Shown here: positions 50,505 to 58,010 of the stretch, piece after piece
Position numbering within the stretch: the stretch's first letter is position 1
Layout of the letters: each line of letters opens with the position of its first letter
Assembly (NCBI GenBank): GCA_020697295.1
Contig: JAJFBF010000025.1
Location: 1-58,010 of the forward strand
Source: Moraxellaceae bacterium
Lineage (GTDB): Bacteria; Pseudomonadota; Gammaproteobacteria; Pseudomonadales; Moraxellaceae
Direction: 5' to 3'
Length of the DNA stretch: 58,010 bases
Notes under the pieces: generated by a model
Database searches by the model: none
Seen by the model: only the letters and a program-made list of their open reading frames with translations
Told to the model about the DNA's origin: nothing
Translations under genes and position numbers: made by a program

Positions 50505-51725
50505 ATGAAGAAACTCCTCACCCTGGCCACGCTGGCCGCCGCCCTGGGCCTTGCGGCCTGCGGCAAGAACGAGAACAAGGACGCTGCCGTCACCGCCGAC
50601 GGCGCCCTGCTGGTCAAGGTCGGCCATGCCGCGCCGCTGACCGGTCCGCAGGCCCACCTCGGCAAGGACAACGAGAACGGCGTCCGTCTCGCCATTGACG
50701 AGCTCAATGCCCAGGGCTTCGAGGTCGGGGGCAAAAAGGTGAAGTTCGAGCTGATGAGCGAGGACGACCAGGCCGATCCGCGCATCGCCACCACCGTGGC
50801 CAAGAAGTTCGTGGACGACGGCGTACACGTGGTCATCGGCCACCTCAACTCCGGCACCACCATTCCCGCCTCGCGCATCTACAACGATGCCGGCATCGTC
50901 GAGGTCTCGCCCTCGGCCACCAATCCCAAGTACACCCAGCAGGGTTACAAGGGCGCGTTCCGCGTCATGGCCAACGACGTGCAGCAGGGCAAGGCCCTGG
51001 GTGAGTACGCCGTGCGCGACATGGCGGCGAAGAAGATCGCCATCATTGACGACCGCACCGCCTACGGGCAGGGCCTCGCCGACGAGTTCGACAAGGCAGT
51101 GAAGGCTGCGGGCGGCAACGTCATCGTGCGCGAGTTCACCAACGACAAGGCCTCGGACTTCACCGCCATCCTCACCAAGATCAAGGGTACCGGCCCCGAC
51201 CTCGTGTTCTTTGGCGGCATGGACGGCCAGGGCGCGCCCATGGCCCGCCAGATGAAGACGCTGGGCCTGAAGGCCAAATTCCTGGGGGGCGACGGCATCC
51301 ACACCGCCGAGTTCATGAAGCTGGCCGGCCCCGCCGCCGAGGGCGTGACCGCCTCGCTGCCGGGGGTGCCCCTGGAGTCCATGCCCCACGGCACTGACTT
51401 CAAACAGAAGTTCGAGTCCAAGTACGGGGTCATCCAGCTCTATGCGCCTTACTGCTATGACGCGATTAAAGTGGTCGCCGAGGCCATGAAGCGCGCGGGT
51501 TCCATCGAGCCCGCGAAGTACCGGGCGGAGATGGCGAAGACCAGCCACGATGGCGTGACCGCCAATATCGCCTTTGATGAAAGAGGCGACCTCAAGGGGG
51601 GCGCCATCACCCTCTACCGCGTGGAAGGCGGACAGTGGAAGGTGCTGAAGACCCTGGGTGGAGCGCCCGTGGTGGCCCCGGTGCCCGCGGAGGCGGCGCC
51701 GGCTGCCGCCGCTGCCGCCAAGTAA
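50505..51725 (+). CDS. livK: Branched-chain amino-acid ABC transporter, substrate-binding lipoprotein
   Basis: Type I periplasmic binding protein of the Leu/Ile/Val (LIV) family; 406 aa. The N-terminus MKKLLTLATLAAALGLAACGK carries a lipobox (LAAC), so the mature protein is probably a lipoprotein rather than freely periplasmic. Binding-fold motifs are VKVGHAAPLTGPQAHLGKDNENGVRLAIDELNAQG, VIGHLNSGTTIPASRIYNDAGIVEVSPSATNP, IAIIDDRTAYGQGLADEFDKAVKAAG and LYAPYCYDAIKVVAEAM. A low-complexity Ala/Pro tail ends the protein. It is followed by a hairpin terminator and then livHMGF. Confidence 0.93.
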   Translation: MKKLLTLATLAAALGLAACGKNENKDAAVTADGALLVKVGHAAPLTGPQAHLGKDNENGVRLAIDELNAQGFEVGGKKVKFELMSEDDQADPRIATTVAKKFVDDGVHVVIGHLNSGTTIPASRIYNDAGIVEVSPSATNPKYTQQGYKGAFRVMANDVQQGKALGEYAVRDMAAKKIAIIDDRTAYGQGLADEFDKAVKAAGGNVIVREFTNDKASDFTAILTKIKGTGPDLVFFGGMDGQGAPMARQMKTLGLKAKFLGGDGIHTAEFMKLAGPAAEGVTASLPGVPLESMPHGTDFKQKFESKYGVIQLYAPYCYDAIKVVAEAMKRAGSIEPAKYRAEMAKTSHDGVTANIAFDERGDLKGGAITLYRVEGGQWKVLKTLGGAPVVAPVPAEAAPAAAAAAK

Positions 51726-51770
51726 GGCGTCCCCCCCGAAAGAACCGGGTGTGCGGCGCCGCTGCCTCCT

Positions 51771-51802
51771 GATCAAGGCGCCTTCGGGCGCCTTGATCTT
51801 TT
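51771..51802 (+). terminator. Strong intrinsic terminator between livK and livH
   Basis: A perfect 12-bp stem GATCAAGGCGCC / GGCGCCTTGATC closed by TTCG and followed by T4. A partial terminator here would give more binding protein than membrane components, a common arrangement. A second promoter before livH is possible, but none was located. Confidence 0.9.
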
Positions 51803-51979
51803 GCGGATGGGCCAGTCCCTGCACCGGCCTGCCGGGAGCGCTGACCGGCGGACGGGGCGGTAGACGGCAGCCGCAGCCACGCGCCACCCGTTGAGTCGGG
51901 CCGGAATCCTGCGTACCCTTCGCCGGTTCGCCACGGCCTTGCCGCTCTCGCCACCGCTTCCACCGCAGGACCGCCGCCC

Positions 51980-52909
51980 TTGGATATTCTGGTTCAGCAG
52001 CTCATCAACGGATTGATACTGGGCAGCATCTACGCCCTGATCGCCCTCGGCTACACGATGGTCTACGGCATCCTCGGCCTCATCAATTTCGCGCACGGCG
52101 AAATCGTGATGATAGGCGCCATGATCACCATCACCTGCCTCAACCTGCTGGTGGGCACGGGCCTCGACCTGCCCGGCCTCGTCCTGGTCGCCCTCAGCCT
52201 GCTGATGGCGGTGCCGCTGTGCGCGCTGCTCGGCTTTACCGTGGAGCGCGTCGCCTACCGGCCCCTGCGCCATGCCCCGCGCCTTGCGCCCCTCATCACC
52301 GCCATCGGCGTTTCCATCGTGCTGCAGAACCTCGCCATGATGATCTGGGGACGCCAGTACGTGGCCTTTCCGGCCGTGCTGCCGACCGAGCCGCACCAGT
52401 TCCTCGGCGCCTCCGTCACCTCGCTGCAGGTGCTTATCGTAGTGCTGGCCGCCCTCATCATGGGCGGGCTCATGCTGCTGGTGAACCGCACGAAGCTGGG
52501 CCGCGCCATGCGCGCCACTGCGCAGAGTCCGCAGGTGGCCCAGCTCATGGGCGTGAACGTGAACCACGTGATTTCAATGACCTTCATTCTCGGCTCCTGC
52601 CTGGGCGCGGTGGCGGGGGTCATGGTCTCGGCCAACTACGGCCAGGCCCATTCCTACATGGGCTTCCTGCTCGGCTTGAAGGCCTTCTCGGCGGCCGTGC
52701 TGGGCGGCATCGGCAACCTCGCCGGCGCCGTCATCGGCGGCCTGTTGCTGGGCATCATCGAATCACTGGGCGCGGGCTATATCGGCGACCTGACGGGAGG
52801 CGTGCTGGGCTCGCAGTACCAGGATGTGTTCGCCTTCATGGTGCTGATCCTGGTGCTGGTGTTCCGGCCCTCCGGCCTCATGGGCGAACGCGTCTCGGAG
52901 CGGCCGTGA
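51980..52909 (+). CDS. livH: Branched-chain amino-acid ABC permease LivH
   Basis: First membrane subunit of the LIV importer; 309 aa. It starts at TTG 51980 (MDILVQQLINGLILGSIYALIALGYTMVYGILGLINFAHGEIVMIGAM), with AGGA about 10 bases upstream and no better in-frame ATG. Eight or so TM helices are visible. The cytoplasmic loop TKLGRAMRATAQSPQVAQLMGVNVNHVI is the EAA-like contact for LivG/LivF. The C-terminus has GLKAFSAAVLGGIGNLAGAVIGGLLLGIIESLG. It overlaps livM by one base (TGATG). Confidence 0.96.
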   Translation: MDILVQQLINGLILGSIYALIALGYTMVYGILGLINFAHGEIVMIGAMITITCLNLLVGTGLDLPGLVLVALSLLMAVPLCALLGFTVERVAYRPLRHAPRLAPLITAIGVSIVLQNLAMMIWGRQYVAFPAVLPTEPHQFLGASVTSLQVLIVVLAALIMGGLMLLVNRTKLGRAMRATAQSPQVAQLMGVNVNHVISMTFILGSCLGAVAGVMVSANYGQAHSYMGFLLGLKAFSAAVLGGIGNLAGAVIGGLLLGIIESLGAGYIGDLTGGVLGSQYQDVFAFMVLILVLVFRPSGLMGERVSERP

Positions 52910-53985
52910 TGGGAGCGACCATGGCCAGAACTCCCGCTCGCGTCTGGATCGGCTACACGGCCTTCGCCATCGCGCTCGCGGTCGCGCCCTTTGTCATGGG
53001 CGGCGTCTTTGGCAATTCCTGGGTGCGCATCCTCGATTTCGTGCTGCTCTACGCCATGCTGGCGCTGGGCCTCAATATCGTGGTCGGCTATGCCGGCCTG
53101 CTTGACCTTGGCTATATCGCCTTTTACGCGGTCGGCGCCTATCTCTACGCCATCCTGGCCTCGCCGCACTTCGACCTGCATGTCTCGGCCTGGATGATCC
53201 TGCCGGCGGGGGCGGCGCTCGCCTGCATCGCCGGCGCCACGCTGGGCGCGCCGACCCTGCGCTTGCGCGGCGACTACCTCGCCATCGTGACGCTGGGCTT
53301 TGGCGAGATCGTGCGCCTGTTCATGAACAACCTGGACCGGCCGGTGAACCTCACCAACGGTCCCCAGGGTATCAATCTCATCGACGGCGTCTCGCTCTTC
53401 GGATACCGGCTGGAAAGCGGCTTTACCCTCTTCGGTACGCGCTTCAGTGGTGACTACGCCTATTACTATCTCTTCCTCGCGCTGGCGCTGCTCACCGTGT
53501 TCATCTGCCTGCGCCTCGAGAATTCGCGCATTGGCCGCGCCTGGGTCGCCATCCGCGAAGACCAGATCGCGGCGCAGGCCATGGGCATCAACACCCGCAA
53601 CGTGAAGCTGCTGGCCTTCGCCATGGGCGCGAGCTTTGGCGGCATTGCCGGCGGCCTCTTCGCGTCCTTCCAGGGCTTTGTCAGCCCCGAGTCCTTCACC
53701 CTGATGGAGTCCATCATGGTGCTGTGCATGGTGGTGCTGGGCGGCATGGGCAATATTCCCGGCGTGATCCTGGGCGCGGTGCTGCTCACCATCGCTCCGG
53801 AGTTCCTGCGCGACATCATCAATCCGCTGCAGCGCGAGCTCTTCGGGCGCATGGTCGTGGATCCGGAAAACCTGCGTATGCTGCTGTTCGGGCTGGCGCT
53901 GATCGTGGTCATGCTGTTCCGCCCGGCCGGGCTGTGGCCTTCGCGCCGTCGTCGCGAAGAGCTGGAGGAGGCTGCGCATGACTGA
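52909..53985 (+). CDS. livM: Branched-chain amino-acid ABC permease LivM
   Basis: Second membrane subunit of the LIV importer; 358 aa. ATG 52909 overlaps the livH stop by one base and has GGAG 8 bases upstream. TM helices and the motifs ALGLNIVVGYAGLLDLGYIAFYAVGAYLYA, LRLRGDYLAIVTLGFGEIVRLFMNN and SRIGRAWVAIREDQIAAQAMGINTRNVKLLAFAMGASFGGIAGGLFASFQGFVSPESF fit the family. The end overlaps livG by eight bases. Confidence 0.97.
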   Translation: MGATMARTPARVWIGYTAFAIALAVAPFVMGGVFGNSWVRILDFVLLYAMLALGLNIVVGYAGLLDLGYIAFYAVGAYLYAILASPHFDLHVSAWMILPAGAALACIAGATLGAPTLRLRGDYLAIVTLGFGEIVRLFMNNLDRPVNLTNGPQGINLIDGVSLFGYRLESGFTLFGTRFSGDYAYYYLFLALALLTVFICLRLENSRIGRAWVAIREDQIAAQAMGINTRNVKLLAFAMGASFGGIAGGLFASFQGFVSPESFTLMESIMVLCMVVLGGMGNIPGVILGAVLLTIAPEFLRDIINPLQRELFGRMVVDPENLRMLLFGLALIVVMLFRPAGLWPSRRRREELEEAAHD

Positions 53986-54748
53986 CCTGCTTGCCCTGCG
54001 CCACATCGAGAAGCGCTTTGGCGGCCTCAAGGCGCTCAATGACGTCAGCCTGACCATTCCCGACAACTGCGTGTACGGACTGATCGGCCCCAACGGTGCC
54101 GGCAAGACCACGCTCTTCAATGTCATCACCGGGCTCTACCAGGCCGAGGCCGGCGAGCGCATCTTTGCCGGCGAAGCCCTGCCGCTGGCGCTCAAGCCGC
54201 ATGTCATCGTCATCCGCGGCATCGCCCGCACCTTCCAGAACATCCGCCTTTTCCACCACATGACGGCGCTGGAAAACGTGATGGTGGCGCGGCATGCGCG
54301 CACCCGCACCGGCGTGATTGGCGCCATCTTGCGGCATCCGGCGGCGCGGGCCGAGGAAAAGGCCATTCGCGAGAAAGCCCATGCCCTGCTGGCCTATGTC
54401 GGAATTACGCCGTCGGCCAACAAGCTCGCCCGGGAGCTTTCCTATGGCGACCAGCGCCGGCTCGAGATTGCCCGCGCGCTCGCCACCGAGCCGAAGTTGC
54501 TGGCACTCGACGAACCCGCCGCGGGCATGAATCCCACCGAGACCGCGGGGCTGCGCGAGCTCATCCTGCGCATCCGCGGCGATGGCGTGACGGTGCTGCT
54601 GATCGAGCATGACGTGAAGCTGGTGATGGGACTGTGCGACCGCGTGGCGGTGCTGGATTTCGGCGAGAAGATCGCCGAAGGCACGCCGGCCGAGGTGCAG
54701 AACGATCCGCGCGTGATTGAAGCCTATCTCGGGAGTGGTGCAGCATGA
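53978..54748 (+). CDS. livG: Branched-chain amino-acid ABC ATPase LivG
   Basis: Cytoplasmic ATPase of the LIV importer; 256 aa. Walker A is GPNGAGKTTLFNVITG. The Q-loop is FQNIRLF. The signature is LSYGDQRRLEIARAL, the LivG variant of LSGGQ. Walker B is LLALDEPAAGMNP, and the H-loop is VLLIEHDVKLVM. A LivG-type insertion (ARTRTGVIGAILRHPAARAEEKAIREKAHALLAYVGI) is present. It is translationally coupled to livM by an eight-base overlap. Confidence 0.97.
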   Translation: MTDLLALRHIEKRFGGLKALNDVSLTIPDNCVYGLIGPNGAGKTTLFNVITGLYQAEAGERIFAGEALPLALKPHVIVIRGIARTFQNIRLFHHMTALENVMVARHARTRTGVIGAILRHPAARAEEKAIREKAHALLAYVGITPSANKLARELSYGDQRRLEIARALATEPKLLALDEPAAGMNPTETAGLRELILRIRGDGVTVLLIEHDVKLVMGLCDRVAVLDFGEKIAEGTPAEVQNDPRVIEAYLGSGAA

Positions 54749-54803
54749 TCCGTCTCGCCACCGCAGCCTTTTTTCCGCACATGACGCTAGCAGGTGTGCG
54801 CAT

Positions 54804-55514
54804 ATGAGTCTTCTGCAGGTCGATAACCTCTGCGTCGCCTATGGCGGCATCCAGGCCGTGAAGGGCATCAGCCTGACGGTGGAAGAAGGCGAGCTCGTCA
54901 CCCTGATCGGCGCCAATGGCGCCGGCAAGACCACCACCCTCAATACGCTGGGCGGCCTGCTGGCCCCGGTTCGCGGACAGATCCGCTATGCCGGCCGCGA
55001 CCTCGCCGCCATTCCGGCGCATGACCGCGTTCGTCACGGCCTGGCGCTGGTACCGGAAGGCCGCGGCATCTTTGCCCGGCTCAGTGTGGGTGAAAACCTG
55101 CTGATGGGCGCCTTTCATCGAAAGGACAAGGCGGTCATCCGTGCCGACCTGGAGAAGGCCTACGGGCTTTTCCCGCGCCTGCGTGAGCGCGAGCAGCAGC
55201 TGGCGGGGACCTTGTCGGGTGGTGAGCAGCAGATGCTGGCCATCGGGCGTGCGCTGATGAGCAAGCCTCGCTTGTTGCTGCTGGACGAGCCGTCGATGGG
55301 GTTGGCGCCGCTCATGGTCGAGAAGATTTTTGCCATCATCCGCGAGATCAACGCCGAGGGCGTGGCCATCCTGCTCATTGAGCAGAATGCGCGGCTGGCG
55401 CTGGCGGCGGCCTCCCGCGCCTATGTCATGGAGTCGGGGGCGATCACGCTCTCGGGGCCGGCGGCGGAGCTGGCGGCGGATGAGCGGGTGCGGGCGGCTT
55501 ATCTGGGGCACTAG
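54804..55514 (+). CDS. livF: Branched-chain amino-acid ABC ATPase LivF
   Basis: Second ATPase of the LIV importer; 236 aa. Walker A is GANGAGKTTTLNTLGG, the signature is TLSGGEQQMLAIGRALM, and Walker B is LLLLDEPSMGLAP. The H-region is LLIEQNARLALAAASRAYVMESG, typical of LivF. ATG 54804 starts MSLLQVDNLCVAYGGIQAVKGISL. The longer in-frame reading from 54717 would overlap livG and lacks homology. It is the last gene of the liv cluster. Confidence 0.97.
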   Translation: MSLLQVDNLCVAYGGIQAVKGISLTVEEGELVTLIGANGAGKTTTLNTLGGLLAPVRGQIRYAGRDLAAIPAHDRVRHGLALVPEGRGIFARLSVGENLLMGAFHRKDKAVIRADLEKAYGLFPRLREREQQLAGTLSGGEQQMLAIGRALMSKPRLLLLDEPSMGLAPLMVEKIFAIIREINAEGVAILLIEQNARLALAAASRAYVMESGAITLSGPAAELAADERVRAAYLGH

Positions 55515-55836
55515 GGGCTTTATGCGGGGCTGTACCGGCTTCTTGTGATGGGGTGGTCTGGAGCTGGCCCTTGCCTCTTGTGAAGTTTCGGGCGCTGGCT
55601 TTTTCCTGCACTGACCTTTTGTGAAGTTTCGGGCGCTGGGCGGGACGTGTCCCCGCCTCCGGCAGGAACACATCCCACCCATCGCCCAAGAATTTCCGCG
55701 GGCCCCGGCTGAAGCTTGGGCCGGTGGCCGTCGGCTCCGCCTCAAGCCTTCCGGAGCCCGAAAAGCACCGCAGCTAACTACAGGAGCCCGGAAAGCACGG
55801 CAATCATCAAAGAATTCCGGATGTCACCGAGACCGA
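55515..55836. other. livF-lysR convergent gap (322 bp) with short direct repeats
   Basis: No gene or clear terminator is supported. Two pairs of direct repeats are visible. TTGTGAAGTTTCGGGCGCTGG occurs at 55578-55598 and again 41 bases on at 55619-55639. GGAGCCCGAAAAGCACCGCA at 55753-55772 is repeated with two differences at 55783-55802. Reading frames across the gap are not protein-like. Confidence 0.65.
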
Positions 55837-56733
55837 TTAGCGGGGCAATGACCTCCGTGCGAAGTCGAGGAACGCTTCGGCAGCGGGAGAGAGGCGTCGG
55901 CCCTCGCGCATCACGAAGCTGAATCGCCCGGCCAGCGGAAAGCCTTTCACTTTCAACTCCACAAGACCGGCGCTGCCAGCCAGCGCGTGCCGCGACAGGA
56001 CTGTAAGGCCCAGACCGCCCTGCACCGCATGCTTGATGGCCTCGTTGGAGCCCAGGGCCATGGCGACGCGCGGGATGAAGCCTTCTTTCGTGAAATGCGC
56101 CTCCACGATCAGGCGTCCCCCGGAGCCGTCCTCGCGCAGCAGCCAGCGCTCCTCCTGCAGTTGCTTCAGGGTGCAGGCCTTGCCGGCCAGGCGGTGGCCG
56201 GCCGCCGCGATCACCACCAGCGGGTTGTCGACGAAGGGCAGCACGCGCAGGCGCGAATCCTCCGGCGGCACCATGATCACCGTGAGGTCGTCGCGGTCCT
56301 GGGCCAGGCGCTCCAGGATGGTGCGGCGGTTCTCCACCGTGAGCTCGACCTCGATGCCGGGGTAGGCGTCGCAGAAGGGCCCCAGCAGCTGTGGCAGCAG
56401 GTATTCGGCAGTGGTCACCGCGGCCAGGCGCAGGGTACCGCGCCGTACCCCTTGCAGCTCGGAAATGCGCGCCTCGAAGCGGCCCCAGCTGGCGAAGATG
56501 TCGCGCACGGTCTCCTGCAGCTCGCGCCCGGCCTCGGTCAGGGCCAGGCGCCGGCCCTGCATCTCGAACAGGGGCAATCCGACGTGCCCGGCCAGCTCCC
56601 GGAGCTGGATGGAGACCGTGGGCTGGCTGGTGTTGAGCTCCTCCGCGGCCCGGGTCATGGACAGCAGGCGGGCGGTGGTCTCGAAGGCCAGGAGCTGCTG
56701 GTGGGTTGCCCGGATCAGGGCCTGGCGATGCAT
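55837..56733 (-). CDS. LysR-family transcriptional regulator
   Basis: A 298-aa LysR regulator. The N-terminal winged helix is HQQLLAFETTARLLSMTRAAEELNTSQPTVSIQLRELAGHVGLPLFEMQGRRLALTEAGREL (about 12-75). A CbbR/CysB-like effector domain follows (TLRLAAVTTAEYLLPQLLGPFCDAYPGIEVELTVENRRTILERLAQDRDDLTVIM, then NPLVVIAAAGHRLAG, and EGFIPRVAMALGSNEAIKHAVQGGLGLTVLSRHAL). It is divergent from cysD with 119 bp between them, the classic layout of a LysR regulator and its target. It may control sulfate activation; the effector is unknown. Confidence 0.94.
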   Translation of the reverse strand: MHRQALIRATHQQLLAFETTARLLSMTRAAEELNTSQPTVSIQLRELAGHVGLPLFEMQGRRLALTEAGRELQETVRDIFASWGRFEARISELQGVRRGTLRLAAVTTAEYLLPQLLGPFCDAYPGIEVELTVENRRTILERLAQDRDDLTVIMVPPEDSRLRVLPFVDNPLVVIAAAGHRLAGKACTLKQLQEERWLLREDGSGGRLIVEAHFTKEGFIPRVAMALGSNEAIKHAVQGGLGLTVLSRHALAGSAGLVELKVKGFPLAGRFSFVMREGRRLSPAAEAFLDFARRSLPR

Positions 56734-56754
56734 AGATAAAAACCTATGGGTCTA

Positions 56755-56767
56755 ATTGGTAATCAAT
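56755..56767. promoter_or_regulatory. Candidate LysR-type box between lysR and cysD
   Basis: ATTG (56755-56758) and CAAT (56764-56767) form an interrupted dyad in the AT-rich centre of the divergent gap. A possible cysD promoter follows (TTCATA 56771-56776, 16 bases, TAGAGT 56793-56798). Position and symmetry suit LysR autoregulation and cysD activation. Confidence 0.4.
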
Positions 56768-56812
56768 ATTTTCATAAATGACTGGAAAAGCCTAGAGTTC
56801 GCTACCTGAACG

Positions 56813-56826
56813 GGGCCCGCGGGCCC
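56813..56826. other. 14-bp GC palindrome in the cysD leader
   Basis: GGGCCCGCGGGCCC is perfectly self-complementary and lies 26 bases before the cysD start codon. It could form a leader hairpin or simply reflect base composition. Confidence 0.4.
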
Positions 56827-56852
56827 GCCCTCCACCTGTCCGAAGGTCCGCC

Positions 56853-57782
56853 ATGCTGAACCTGTCCGAACAGCGCCTCACGCATCTCAAGCAGCTCGAG
56901 GCCGAGTCCATCCACATCATCCGCGAGGTTGCGGCCGAGTTCGAAAACCCGGTGATGCTGTATTCCATCGGCAAGGACTCCGCCGTGATGCTGCACCTGG
57001 CCCTGAAAGCCTTCGCCCCCGGCAAGCCGCCGTTCCCGCTCATGCACGTGGACACCACCTGGAAATTCCAGGAAATGATCCGCTTCCGCGACGAGATGGC
57101 GAAGAAGCACAACTGGCAGCTCATCGTGCACATCAATGAGGAGGGCGTGAAGGCCGGCATCAATCCTTTCACCGCCGGTTCGGCCAAGCACACCGACGTC
57201 ATGAAGACGGAGGGCCTGAAGCAGGCGCTGAACAAGTACAAGTTCGACGCGGCCTTTGGGGGCGCCCGCCGCGACGAGGAAAAGTCGCGTGCCAAGGAGC
57301 GCGTGTACTCCTTCCGCGATAAGAACCACCGCTGGGACCCCAAGAACCAGCGTCCCGAACTCTGGAATATCTACAACAGCCGCATCGACAAGGGCGAGAG
57401 CATCCGCGTGTTCCCGCTCTCCAACTGGACCGAGCTCGATATCTGGCAGTACATCTTCCTCGAGAACATCGAGATCGTGCCGCTCTATTTCGCGGCGGAG
57501 CGTCCGGTGATTGAGCGCGACGGCACCCTGATCATGATCGACGACGACCGCATCCTCACCTACCTGAGCGATGACGAGAAAAAATCGATCACAAAGAAGT
57601 TCGTGCGCTTCCGCACCCTGGGCTGCTACCCGCTGACGGGTGCGGTCGAGTCCGAGGCCGCCACGCTGCCGGACATCATCCAGGAAATGCTGCTGACCAA
57701 GACCTCGGAGCGCCAGGGTCGCGTCATTGACCATGACTCGTCCGGTTCCATGGAAAAGAAAAAGATGGAGGGCTACTTCTGA
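56853..57782 (+). CDS. cysD: Sulfate adenylyltransferase subunit 2
   Basis: Catalytic subunit of ATP sulfurylase, making adenosine phosphosulfate with GTP-driven CysN; 309 aa. The PP-loop is [21 protein letters not shown]. Other motifs are [64 protein letters not shown], and [30 protein letters not shown]. The C-terminus ends [14 protein letters not shown], as in the family. The stop overlaps the cysN start by one base. Confidence 0.98.
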   Translation: MLNLSEQRLTHLKQLEAESIHIIREVAAEFENPVMLYSIGKDSAVMLHLALKAFAPGKPPFPLMHVDTTWKFQEMIRFRDEMAKKHNWQLIVHINEEGVKAGINPFTAGSAKHTDVMKTEGLKQALNKYKFDAAFGGARRDEEKSRAKERVYSFRDKNHRWDPKNQRPELWNIYNSRIDKGESIRVFPLSNWTELDIWQYIFLENIEIVPLYFAAERPVIERDGTLIMIDDDRILTYLSDDEKKSITKKFVRFRTLGCYPLTGAVESEAATLPDIIQEMLLTKTSERQGRVIDHDSSGSMEKKKMEGYF

Positions 57783-58010
57783 TGTCCCATCAATCCGACC
57801 TTATCGAAAGCGACATCCTTGGCTACCTCAAGCAGCACGAGGACAAGGACATGCTGCGCTTCATCACCTGCGGCAACGTGGATGACGGCAAGAGCACGCT
57901 GATCGGCCGCCTGCTGCATGACTCCAAGCTGATCTTCGAGGACCAGCTCGCCGCCATCCAGAAGGACTCGCAGAAGTACAACACCACCGACCAGGAAATC
58001 GACCTGGCGC
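57782..58010 (+). CDS. cysN: Sulfate adenylyltransferase subunit 1 (5' part only)
   Basis: GTPase subunit of ATP sulfurylase, cut by the window end after 76 codons. It starts [31 protein letters not shown]. The G1 P-loop [14 protein letters not shown] and the switch-adjacent [23 protein letters not shown] are typical of CysN. Whether an APS kinase (CysC) domain is fused at the C-terminus cannot be seen. ATG 57782 overlaps the cysD stop (TGATG). Confidence 0.96.
   Translation, partial: MSHQSDLIESDILGYLKQHEDKDMLRFITCGNVDDGKSTLIGRLLHDSKLIFEDQLAAIQKDSQKYNTTDQEIDLA

Noticed and set aside
55621..55851. Small open frame in the livF-lysR gap
   Set aside because: The predicted 76-residue product is basic and compositionally odd, spans two direct repeats, lacks a ribosome site and runs into the lysR gene on the opposite strand.

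Overview
This 58-kb window is a stretch of high-GC chromosome from a gammaproteobacterium. Several gene orders are typical of that class: guaB-guaA, mltF divergent from purL, cysM-rlmD-relA-mazG, eno-ftsB-ispD-ispF-truD and surE-pcm-nlpD-rpoS. A GacS/BarA-type hybrid kinase next to cysM-rlmD-relA-mazG points towards the Pseudomonadales/Oceanospirillales side of the class. I cannot name a genus. Both ends cut genes: xseA on the left loses its 3' end, and cysN on the right keeps only its first 76 codons.

Layout. 1-7.3 kb: xseA (minus), two small membrane-anchored proteins, guaB and guaA, then a three-gene overlapping cluster (unknown protein, tadA, crotonase). 7.5-9.9 kb: a UPF0178 protein with an unknown partner, and mltF, all on minus. 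10.3-15.6 kb: purL, a shortened NIF3/YqfO-like protein and an AraC regulator. 15.6-22.4 kb, minus strand: two unknown proteins, a pair of dissimilar acyl-CoA dehydrogenases, and a gacS-like kinase whose last Hpt helix is frameshifted. 22.5-31.9 kb: cysM, a PolB-type exonuclease, rlmD, relA, mazG, then moaA-moaB-moeA. 32.2-34.5 kb: two tandem porins. 34.9-45.2 kb: pyrG, kdsA, eno-ftsB-ispD-ispF-truD and surE-pcm-nlpD-rpoS. 45.3-48.3 kb: tRNA-Arg(CCU), an SseB-like protein, a CvfB-like S1 protein, a DUF2058 protein and an RDD membrane protein. 48.3-50.4 kb, minus: rlmA and dapE. 50.5-55.5 kb: livK-livH-livM-livG-livF. 55.8-58 kb: a LysR regulator divergent from cysD-cysN.

How the genes work together. 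Most are core metabolism and information processing: purine and CTP synthesis, glycolysis, Kdo and isoprenoid precursors, molybdopterin, cysteine and sulfate assimilation, lysine/peptidoglycan precursor, and rRNA/tRNA modification. Four stress-control genes (gacS, relA, rpoS and the nlpD leader region) also lie here. No phage, insertion sequence, CRISPR array or recognisable defence system was found.

The least ordinary signals are: (i) a family of GTAG-headed REP hairpins arranged as REPIN-like inverted pairs at five intergenic loci, with compensatory stem changes; (ii) the frameshift in the gacS Hpt domain; (iii) an nlpD whose only signal-peptide-bearing reading starts at CTG overlapping the pcm stop codon; (iv) an acyl-CoA dehydrogenase pair in which one member lacks Glu at both usual catalytic positions; and (v) a perfect 15-bp palindrome between mltF and purL.
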